Positions 30,315 through 38,675 of a DNA stretch of 38,675 bases are shown piece after piece. This stretch comes from Gymnopus androsaceus JB14. Its lineage: Eukaryota; Basidiomycota; Agaricomycetes; Agaricales; Omphalotaceae. Position numbers and translations under genes: made by a program. Location of the stretch: positions 1-38,675 of the forward strand of contig ML769876.1 in the NCBI GenBank assembly GCA_009733575.1, read 5' to 3'. The notes under the pieces were generated by a model that did no database searches, was not told the DNA's origin, and worked only from the letters and a program-made list of their open reading frames with translations. Numbering within the stretch: the stretch's first letter is position 1; the number at the start of each line of letters is the position of its first letter.

Positions 30315-32196
30315 ATGCCATCCTCCTCCCAACGTAGTAAACGCCCACGTACAAATGATGGAGACAGTGATAAAGACACTGATGCTGCTAATCCATCAAC
30401 TCCACCTCGCACAAACAAGAAATCTCGACCAAACCCTCCATCTTCCCCTCCTCAAAGCTCCCCCAAGTCTAACAAGTCTCCTCATTCTTCTCCATCCAAA
30501 AAATCACCCAAGGCCAGCAACCCATTTCACATTAGGAAAAAGCAGCTTAACTTAGAAGAGGATGATACATTAATGAACTTCAAGGTAAATTTCTTACACC
30601 TATCATAAGCTCAAGCTCTGACATATCACTACAGCTCTGCATTGAGGTACATCTGCATCTGCTGAGCGGATGCTTTAAGTCAAACACGCTCCCTACTTTA
30701 CCTTCTGCTCAGGAAATTGAAGCACTGGAAAACAAGTAAGTTGTTTTTCAACATTTTTGAGGCGCAACTTATCTTGTACTTCAGATTCAGGAACAATACA
30801 GATCCATATAGTGTCCTTGATCACAATATGCAAGCTATCAATCCCAATGACCATGAGATCAAGAGCAAGCTCAGGAAGCTCAGAGAGGATGTGTTAGCCT
30901 GTGCAGGGGGCACATATGCATCCAAAATTGCTTCTATTCCAGAACATAGTATTCGAGTTATTCTTGGAATGGTGAAAGCATCTGGACTGGACCAGTGGAA
31001 GCCAGACATCTTGTCTGGAGCACCAGACTCCTTGTATAACCAGTTACATCAGCAAGTCTTCAACAAGACTTTTGAGACAACTGTGGTGAACTTTGGCTAC
31101 AGGTAAGGTTTTCCAAACATCCTTGATTTTTACTCACATATTGACCTTGTGTAGGCATCTGCAAGTAGCATTTCATCAGCTTGAGAATGCCCACCTGTTG
31201 GACAAGCTTTACAACAATTACATGTTCTCACATTGGAGAGATCTTCTGCGAAAGGAAGCCAAGGAACAAGGTAGTGTGGAGAAGTCACTTGCACGCAATA
31301 AGGTGTACAAGCGTCGAGAAACAGTGAGTAATTGTCCCAGGAAGGAGCTGGAAGAAAACTAAAGTATTTGCAAGCGTTGTAAACTTAGAAAGGAATATCA
31401 GGTCAAGCGGGCATGGCCCACTCGTGCTCAGCACCTCATTTCGGAACCAGCCTGCCACTCGGATGATGAGGATGGTCCAGATGGCGAGTTTTTCATCTTC
31501 CTCATGTCCCGTCGCAGTGCAAAGGCCACTGCCTTTGTGCGTAGTGTGGATGACTTTATGGAATGTTCACAAAAGTTACTGAAGCGGAGGAATGCTTATA
31601 AAAGAATCCCACGCAAACCACATCCAGCTAACAAGATTAGCGAGCTAGAAGGGCTCCCCAGTCCGAAAGCAGCCTTGGACTGGCATGATCCCACTGATTT
31701 CAATTTACTCCCCACTCATATCCGTGCTCTCTACATTAATTCCCCTATTGCTCTTCCACTGGAGTCTGTGATGGAGGAGTCGGAGGCTTGGAAAGATTTA
31801 AAGATGTCTGATGAGGAGTTTATGCAGAACTATGGCAATGCAGTACGTGCCTTGTACAACTTCCCAACAGAGGAAGAAATCTATGCAATGAAGCATGGTG
31901 CCCTCAAAAACCCAGACAAAGATGATGAAGAGGAGGAATTGGGAGATAGTGCTGATGAGGATGATGATGATGATGATAGTGATGATGCGGAAATGGAGGA
32001 TGGTAATGATGTTGATGCTGACAGCAAAGATTCAGACAAGGAGGGAGAATATAGACATGCTGATGCTGAGGAAGAGGAATTTGCAGGTGTTTACAATGAA
32101 GACACTGAAATGGAGGACAATGGCAATGAAGGTCAAGCTGACGGACAGGAAGATGGACAGGAAAACAATATGGAGGATGTTGAAGAAGATTACTAG
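30315..32196 (+). CDS. Hypothetical protein of mobile-element island, 559 aa
   Basis: Five exons (30315-30584, 30635-30735, 30785-31102, 31155-31323, 31375-32196) join in phase. The apparent stop TAA at 31360-31362 falls inside a 51-nt intron with a GTGAGT donor, ACTAA branch-point-like word and TTTGCAAG acceptor. The N-terminus (1-90) is basic and rich in S, P and K (nuclear-type, for example SKRPRTNDGDSD and SPSKKSPKAS). The middle (EIEALENKFRNNTDPYSVLD, HLQVAFHQLENAHLLDKLY, CKLRKEYQVKRAWPTR) and DWHDPTDFNLLPTHIRALYI are globular-looking. The C-terminal 110 residues are very acidic (DEDDDDDDSDDAEMEDGND). I recognise no named domain. Architecture, basic start and acidic end suggest a nuclear, perhaps chromatin-facing, mobile-element protein. 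Confidence 0.65.
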
Positions 32197-32636
32197 AGAC
32201 CTTTGTTAATTTGATGTTCTTATCAAGTAATTCTCTTTTTTTCAAGTATTATCTACCTTATGTTCTCATATAACTTTCAATATTTTTGACTAAGTGTATG
32301 CCAGTATCAGTATGACATTCAAGCCTCAGAATGGTTGCCTTTCTCCCTACACTCAAGAGTGCCTTGTAGTCCGTAACCAGATTATTGAGAGCCAGGAAAG
32401 AGAAGGGCTGTCAAATTGTACTTTGCAATATTGAGTCAAGGTTGAAAACTTGGTGTGAAGGAAATGGTACTTCAACACTAGGAAATTAACCAGATTGTGA
32501 GACATATAAAATCAAAAGTCAGCACATATCCAGGCACTGAAGGGACAGGCAAATGTGCAGCAGAACATTCTTAATTGCAGCGCCATGTGCCTTGGAGCCA
32601 GATCCAGCTTATATTCTGGCTATAAAACATATAAGA
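32197..32636. other. Gap between convergent genes
   Basis: Holds the 3' ends of the plus-strand 559-aa gene and the minus-strand 474-aa gene. AT-rich, no feature beyond presumed 3' UTRs. Confidence 0.35.
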
Positions 32637-34240
32637 CTACAATGTATACAAAGGGATGTAGGGAGAAGAAATAAGATCAACATTATATTTGGAATCCCCC
32701 TCAACTTTATTAACACCCCACTTTGTTATCTTCCCCCAGCCAGGTGGTTTGTCGTGAAGTTGTGCATAAGCCGTATTAGGAAAATAGGCAACAGCACCTA
32801 TGCGACCAGGAGTCAGGCCATATTTGTCCTGTTCCCTCCTCTCCTTTGATCCAAGCTGAGTAATTCTGCTAGTCCAAGGACTGACACGATGAAGAATGAA
32901 ACATGTCCATCCTACCATGACATGGCCACGAGAATAGAGAAAACGAAGATCAAAATCTAAGAGATCCATGTAACCTCTTTCAAAGAAACCGTTAGGGAAA
33001 GTGATAGTAGGTCCTTCATCTTGTCCATCAAGATGGACCCAGGATGGCAGCTTCCATATGAGAACATAACCCAGATAAGGTCCATAGTCATGTTTGGACC
33101 ATTTACCTGCCTTGTGAGCCTTCTGCAGAGCTTTCCATTGTTTTGGAAATTGTGACTCGACAATAGCATCCAATACCGCCTGAACTTCTATTGTATCAAG
33201 ATAGAAGTTATCAACCTCTACATGAGAAGTGGCCTTCTGCTTTACTACCTTGGAAGGTGTCATAACCTAAATCAGATTAGAACAGAAAACTACAAAGTAA
33301 ATGAGAAACTGACCTTTCCTCTGTGACCTTGCATTTCCCAACACGCCATGATATGTGTTGAACCAATTGGCTCTCCTTGATTGGGAGCCTTTCCGTCAAT
33401 TCCATTATGGTGAAAGTAATGTGCACGCTGAGTTGAAAAGTCAACAACTTTGTAACGACGATCATCCTCAGGATCATAAACGCTGTCGAATTTTGAGCAA
33501 GATGTGAGCCTTTGTGCTGCGATATGATGTTTTATGATGATATTGTGCTAGAGTATTGGGATTATTGTGAGATGAATCAAATGTAAAAAGCTAGTACTTG
33601 CAGGAATCCCATTGTAATAATAATTATTGTCATTTGGATTGAAATCATCCATGCTTGGAGGAGAGGATATATCGAATAATTTTCCCCCTTGATACTGCCA
33701 CCCAAGGTAGGTGCAAATGAGAACATGATCACTGGAAAAGACGCGACACGAGAAAGGAATGGGTGATTTCTCCGGCGTGTCCTGTGAGCCATCAAAATTC
33801 TTCTCTAGACGTTGAGCTGCAGTGTCAATGAATTTGTCCTTATCTGCTATGCTCATGTGGTCGAATTCGTCTCTACAGTCAACGTAGTATTGGAATGGAT
33901 GCAATGCGTGAAAATCAATAAACTGAGTTTTCTGTAACTGAGAGAGCATTCGGTCATGACTCTCTTTGTAACGCTTCTCTGCATTGGGAGTATGGTTAGA
34001 TGTATTGTATGATAGTGGAGCAGGGATCCGGAGGTGCTCGTTGATGGCCTAGATTCATTTTATCAAGCAGAACATGAATATTAAGATAGATGGACAAACA
34101 TCTTGATTGTGATTTGCACTTTTTTTGTAGTTGAAAGGTCCAGTTGAATTTTTCTTCTTCTTATTAGTCCTGGGTGATGTATTGGGAGAGACAGATGCAT
34201 GCGAGGAAGAATGAGGCTGCACGTTTTTGCGTTTGTACAT
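32637..34240 (-). CDS. Hypothetical protein of mobile-element island, 474 aa
   Basis: Four exons (34240-34100, 34048-33598, 33516-33314, 33266-32637) join in phase. The short N-terminus is basic with S/T/P (MYKRKNVQPHSSSH, SPRTNKKKKNSTGP), nuclear-like. The body reads without stops: PFQYYVDCRDEFDHMSIADK, CRVFSSDHVLICTYLGWQYQ, FDSVYDPEDDRRYKVVDFST, HIMACWEM, PKQWKALQKAHKAG, RFLYSRGHVMVGWTCFILHR and PGRIGAVAYFPNTAYAQL. No domain is recognised. It is convergent with the 559-aa gene and both share the basic SPRTNKK-type N-terminal style, so they may be partners carried by the same element. Clean reading frame suggests it is not old debris. Confidence 0.6.
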
Positions 34241-35358
34241 GATGGTTTGGAACAGCTATAATTAGGCGCCCACTGAGGCGCCATTCACATTTTCAAGTCT
34301 CAGAATTAATGATTTCATGATAATCTCAATACAATAATTTTCAAAAACACTATTAGTGCGATATCCTTGCCTTCTTAGATAATGTGTACATCTGGCCAGA
34401 CTGCACACATCACATTAGAAGGCAAGGATATTGCCCCATTTAAAACTATGAAGTATGCTAGAATTACAGTACATTATATGAGTGCATCATTAGCAAAAAT
34501 ACAGAGAACAACGACAACCATTGAGGGAGAATGTTAAGCAAATTAGCAACATACATGTGGTATAACATCTGAATGCATGTCCATTAAGTTCCAGTTGAGG
34601 CGCCATTTGCAAAGAATACCATCGACATCATCTGTACGAAACATGTTGCACTAGTCCTTGCCTCAAAATGATACACAGTTCCAGGCTATTCACAGCACTA
34701 GGCTGTGAACAGGTCAACTGCTGATAGCGCACCATCGGGTACATGACAAGAAGACCACTGTCCGGAGACAGGCTGGTGGGTGTTAAAAACTACCCGGAGA
34801 CGCCTCGGATATGGTGTGCACCCCATATCCAAATGAGACGACTCAACTGCGCAGAGCGATAATGAGGTCAAGGCCAAGCTGAAGCAACAGAGGTCAAGTG
34901 CAAGATGGTGGTAAGCAAAAATGGCAATGCAGGCAGCGGCACAAGTGGATATACAGCAGTAATCACTGTGTCTGCAGCTTGTAGAAGGGGAGCGATTTGA
35001 ACTTGGGCACGTTGGTCCCGGAATGCGACTCACTGCTGATGCAACCATCCTGCATCCGGGCACGAGAGTGAACGGCCAGAAGGTTGCAGGCTAGTCCTAA
35101 ATGATTATAATTTAGTTAGTAGTCTACAAAAATAGTTGAATATCTACGCACCGAATCCCCAAAATGCTCCCTGTAACCCAGATTCCCTCCATTTCTACAA
35201 AGTCTTGCTGGGCATTGGGTTAGGAAGTAACCAGGAAGCGGTAAGGTTCGCGGGCGGAACAGTGGTTTTGTGGCCGGATTCAGTGGGTCGTCGTGGTGGT
35301 TGAAGGAGAAGCACGGTGGGCGCTTGATCATTGAAACTTTCCTGACATCAAAACTTAC
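34241..35358. other. Right edge of the AT-rich island, no supported gene
   Basis: The word TGAGGCGCCATT occurs at about 34275 and 34597, and a 71-bp foldback lies at 34361-34431. From about 34690 the composition returns to host level. A minus open frame of 121 codons (35063-34698) has no family signal. The island probably ends near 34.6-34.7 kb, but no terminal repeat marks the spot. Confidence 0.35.
34361..34431. repeat. Small foldback, 15-bp perfect arms
   Basis: ATATCCTTGCCTTCT (34361-34375) is the exact reverse complement of 34417-34431, with further partial pairing (AATGTGT/CACATT) inward. The loop holds CTGGCCAG. It could be a very small MITE or a folded transcript end of the minus-strand gene's upstream region; no target duplication was recognised. 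Confidence 0.55.
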
Positions 35359-35525
35359 GCATCCAAATCGGTGATGGAAAGCGTTGCGCTGGTCTCGTAG
35401 TCCGGCACTCCTGTGTTCACAGCAGCGCATATTGGAGGAAGAGCAATGGTCACGATGTTTGATGTTTTGACCTTCCCATGTGACGGTGACAGGGTCGGTG
35501 AAGGTAATCAATGCATCGAGAGGAC
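35359..35525 (-). pseudogene. Fragment resembling DUF3712 (fungal membrane protein) joined to citrate synthase
   Basis: Immediately after the truncated citrate synthase, the minus strand reads PLDALITFTDPVTVTWEG and, after a one-base frame change, VTIALPPICAAVNTGVPDYE followed by TSATLSITDLDA, ending at a GTAAGT donor (35358-35353). This resembles the repeated beta-rich segments of fungal DUF3712 proteins (for example ALPPIC, VPDLE, ITDLDAF). The fragment lacks a start, a membrane anchor and the rest of the protein. The family call is from memory of the motif pattern and is moderate only. Confidence 0.4.
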
Positions 35526-37114
35526 CAAAAGTACACCAGAGTGGGCACCGACGTTGGGCTATGGGTTCTTGGCTTTACCAGCCTAGATTATTTATGTTAG
35601 AAAGTAGGATTTTGTCGACAGAACAATGCCTCACTTCCAATAGAACGCCAGGAACCATATCGTAGATTTGTCCGACGAGCTTGAACAAGGGGTCGTCGGG
35701 GAGATGCTTCAACGCGAATTCTTGCTGAGCAGTGTATCGCGGGTCAGTCTTACGGAGGACAGCGTGTCCGTATCCGGGAACAACCTGTCCACCCTTGAGA
35801 GTCGACCAGACGTACTCCTTGACGGCCTCGTCACTAGCGTTTTCTCCAATCTTGGACTGCATTTTGCGTAACCATAACAGTACTTCCTGGTTAGCGAGAC
35901 CATGCAGAGGTCCAGCAAGACCGTTGAGAGAGGCGCCGAAAGCGAGGAAAGGATCGGAAAGGGCAGAGCCAACGAGTTTGCCAGTGTGTGCAGAGACGTT
36001 ACCACCTTCGTGGTCGCTGTGGATAGTGATGTACAGACAAAGCAGTTCGACAAAGCCCTCGTTGTCACCAAATCCGAGGAGAGTTGCAAGATTGTGAGAG
36101 TAATCCTTGTTGGCATCGATGGCAGGAAGCTTGCCCTGGCCAAAGGTGTTGTTGTAAATTCGACCGGCAATGTTGGGGAGTTTGGCAATCCTAAAATAAC
36201 ATTAACGATCCACGATATCCTGGTTGCATGGATCACTTACAAGTCCATGCAGTCCTCGAAAGTGGGACTCCAGTAGTCCTTTTTGGAGACACCGTCTTGG
36301 TAAGCTTTAGCAAAAGCGGAATCATGGTTCAACTGTACAAGTTTTTGAGTCTAAGAAATGACATCACGAATGAGACACTAACAGCGGTGACGGCCAAACT
36401 GAACTGGGTCATGGGATGAAGAGTCGGAGGGCATCGGTCGAGGAGTTCTTCGACGCAAGAGGGAATAGCAGCACGAGCGGCCCAGTCTTTGGAGAGTTCG
36501 GAGACCTGCTCCTGGGTTGGGACTTCACCGGTGACAAGAAGCCAGAACAGGGCCTCCGGATCCACCGGGAGCTTTGGGGAGGAGTTCTTGACATTCGGGA
36601 ATGGTCTTTCCACGGAAGCGGATACCCTCCTCTAAGAACTATGCATGAGAATATGACGCGTAAAAAAAATCGCGGTTCAGACATACCGGCATCGAGGACG
36701 GAGCCATCCCAAATGAGTGCAGGAAGACCACGCATACCACTGGGAATATTCTGCTCAGTAAAAGCGATACTAGTGCAAATGTTTAGCACTCACCCATATA
36801 GCTGGTCAACCTGAACCTGACCGAACGATTTTGCACCGTGCTCAGCGCGGACTTTCTTGACCTGCAACTAGCCGTTGGGACGCGATTCCAGCACCAGAAG
36901 GAGATAGCGCACATATTCAAGTTGTTGAGGAATTAGCTCGGCCAGTCGAGACTTTAAAGCCGAGCTTTTTGAAGCTGACGTTGAGAAACGAGAGCTGCGA
37001 ACCCATGCAGCTCTCGCTTTGGACTAGTAATACACGTCCAATGAGTATCGCATTGTTCATGGAAACGAAAAGACCTACAGCATTTAGAATGGGACGCGAA
37101 AGAGAGGAAGCCAT
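35526..37114 (-). pseudogene. Mitochondrial-type citrate synthase, pseudogene
   Basis: The start (ATG 37114) gives a mitochondrial-type presequence (MASSLSRPILNASKARAAWV, then SRFSTSASKSSALK), then [48 protein letters not shown], the active-site segments [18 protein letters not shown] and [16 protein letters not shown]. Citrate synthase condenses oxaloacetate and acetyl-CoA. This copy is broken. A short deletion near 36562-36550 shifts the frame between LLPKAPGGS and [12 protein letters not shown]. The KNPWPNVDAHSG motif reads KNP-stop-PNVGAHSG (TAG at 35561-35559; Gly at 35549-35547 where the catalytic Asp belongs). About 60-80 C-terminal residues are replaced by unrelated sequence. Introns are kept (for example 37078-37024, 36912-36862), so it arose from a DNA copy, not a retrocopy. 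A working copy is presumably elsewhere. Confidence 0.85.
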
Positions 37115-37333
37115 GAAGGTGAAAGAAAAGTTACTCCGAACTTACTTCCGAAACTTCCCTATTTTATGTGAACGGGAGAAAGGTACCCCGAGGATCAAGC
37201 CCGCACCGGAACGTCGCCGTCGGTCCATCGTCATTCAAGCATCGTGCGATTATTATTTAATACACTATTTACGAGCAAAAAATAATAGCTGTTGATAAGG
37301 ATATGTATGCAGAACAAGCCTATTCCCTCATCC
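37115..37333. other. Short gap between UBA2 and citrate synthase pseudogene
   Basis: Contains the former citrate synthase promoter region and the UBA2 3' UTR. Nothing else seen. Confidence 0.4.
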
Positions 37334-38667
37334 TCAATCAATCACAATAACATAGTCGTCTGCTCTTTCCATCATAATAAGCCCATCTTCCTCCAAGCGC
37401 CGCTTTTTACTGGGGCTCGAGATTTCGGGTTCTGGTTGGCTGAGCTTTTGCTTTTTTGCTGCGGGTTCAGACGATTTCTCGTCGTCCAAGAGGATGACAT
37501 CGTCATCTGGTGCGGACCTCTTCAACGACGCGCGAGGGGGAGTTTCCGGAGCGGGGACAGGTGGTTTTTCCTTCCTCGGAGGTTGAGGGAGGGGATTGGG
37601 TAAGATGAAGGATGGAGCAGAGGCAGGGTGGGTTGAACTATATAACAACAATGAGAGTTGACAAATGAAAGCAGGAAAAAGAACATACGGGAGACCGCCA
37701 ATCGCCACCGTAATAGTTTCCAGTTCCCCATCCTCATCGACGATAGACAAAAACTTTCCTCCTGTCACATTCAAGCTATCCAATGTCCTATCATAATTAT
37801 CATCCCAATCCGGATCCGCCAATACCCTCTTGTCTTCATACACACCAACTTCCCGATCGTTGTCGCCCAGAACACCTTTGACCACGTCTCCAAGCGTAGT
37901 GCGTACGGGGTCACATAAAACCTCTGTGTACGTGTCCCGGCAGATTCCACATGCAGGATTCGGGGTTGAGAGAGTGATAGTGCTCAACGGGACCGTGGGT
38001 TTAAACTGCAAGTGCACGTTGCGAAGCTCGTCGTATGATTTTCGAAGGAGATGTAGGGCTTGAAGAACAATAAGGCCAAATATGATGGCGTTGGTGGTGG
38101 CGATTGCTGGAATGATATTTCCTGCCATTTCTGTGGAAATGTTCAGAGATTGTATCGAATGGTGAACGCAAAACTTACCCTTTACCTCCCATCGCGTCTT
38201 CTCCTCAATCCCATACGCGACAGAACGCAAGTTGGATGCAGCAGTTACAAAGTCGAGCATGTCGTCGTCGTCGTCGTCTTTATCAAACTCCATCGTGTCC
38301 ACTGAGCCGCCTGATAGGCGAGCGGAAAGGTTGTTGATACTGTAAAATCATAAATTTTTTGCACGAGATCAAGGAGGACAGTTGAACTACCTCGAAACAA
38401 AAAGTTCCAAATTCTCCTTCAATGACAGCTTTCGCTGATCTTTAAGAGCGACACCAGCACTGGCTGCAGATGTCGATGCAACAGGGTGAGTCAATTTCCC
38501 GTTGACAGTGGAACTGTCGGTTGAATCTTGTCTAACAACGTGGAACGTCTCGTTCATGATCGCGTCGTAGTCCAATGGTGTCGGTGGAGCGCGATTGCGC
38601 CACATGTCGGACATGCTCAGCAAATTGCGAATATCATGGTCAAAGACCTTTTGAAAAGCCATCTTGG
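37334..38667 (-). CDS. UBA2: SUMO-activating enzyme E1 subunit UBA2, C-terminal part (gene runs off the edge)
   Basis: Four exons (38667-38391, 38339-38179, 38130-37689, 37637-37334) give the last about 394 codons. An acceptor (GCAG) at 38671-38668 shows that more exons lie beyond the right edge. Conserved parts are FQKVFDHDIRNLLSMSDMWR with RAPPTPLDYD, LDFVTAASNLRSVAYGIE, MAGNIIPAIATTNAIIFGLI, and NPACGICR carrying a Cys pair of the zinc site. The ubiquitin-fold region (LADPDWDDNYDRTLDSLNVT) follows. The tail has a PKKxRK-like nuclear signal (SPSKKRRL) and two SUMO-interacting motifs (DVILLDDE and the terminal YVIVID). UBA2 with AOS1 activates SUMO and passes it to UBC9 in the nucleus. The catalytic Cys domain is outside the window. 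Confidence 0.9.
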
Positions 38668-38675
38668 CTGCAACA

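Noticed and set aside
31360..31362. In-frame TAA as evidence that the 559-aa gene is a pseudogene
   Set aside because: A 51-nt intron (31324-31374) with good donor, branch-point-like word and acceptor removes it and keeps the frame.
34690..35100. tRNA or 5S-like element
   Set aside because: No A/B box pair or cloverleaf could be made; composition is simply closer to host DNA.

Overview
This looks like a basidiomycete (probably Agaricomycetes) nuclear genome. The host-type genes carry many short introns of about 50-60 nt with GTRNGT donors; one aldehyde dehydrogenase gene reconstructs with 15 of them. The mobile elements (Ty1/copia, Tnp2-type transposase, hAT, small TA-flanked TIR elements) and a BTB gene of mushroom style fit the same group. 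No bacterial-style genes, rRNA or CRISPR are present. Exon models were built by hand from splice signals, reading phase and protein-family resemblance; no search was run.

Layout. 1-3240 is the 5' part of a decayed Ty1/copia element on the minus strand (LTR, primer-binding site, gag, zinc knuckle, protease, integrase; RT lies off the left edge). 3241-5491 is a spliced plus-strand gene whose upstream part is cut by the copia insertion. One intron position of this gene is occupied by 17 tandem intron-like units separated by exactly 3-nt micro-exons, the most unusual structure in the window. 5492-7472 holds AT-rich repeats and a broken hAT transposase split by a 150-bp TIR element. 7473-9791 is a complete aldehyde dehydrogenase gene (minus). 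11752-12844 is a GT31-like glycosyltransferase (minus), possibly broken.

From about 13.3 to 34.7 kb lies an AT-richer island of mobile-element-type genes. It holds a nucleoplasmin-like-domain gene (+), an Ulp1-like protein lacking canonical catalytic residues (-), an apparently intact 1037-aa Tnp2-type transposase (+), an unrecognised broken gene (-), a BTB gene (-), and two spliced genes of unknown function (559 aa +, 474 aa -). Among them sit two foldback elements of one family and a second TA-flanked TIR element. These genes could be cargo of one large element or nested elements; no outer terminal repeats were found.

The right end returns to host genes, all minus. A citrate synthase copy is pseudogenised by a frameshift, a nonsense codon, loss of the catalytic Asp and a lost C-terminus, and abuts a fragment resembling DUF3712 proteins. 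The 3' part of the SUMO E1 subunit UBA2 runs off the right edge.
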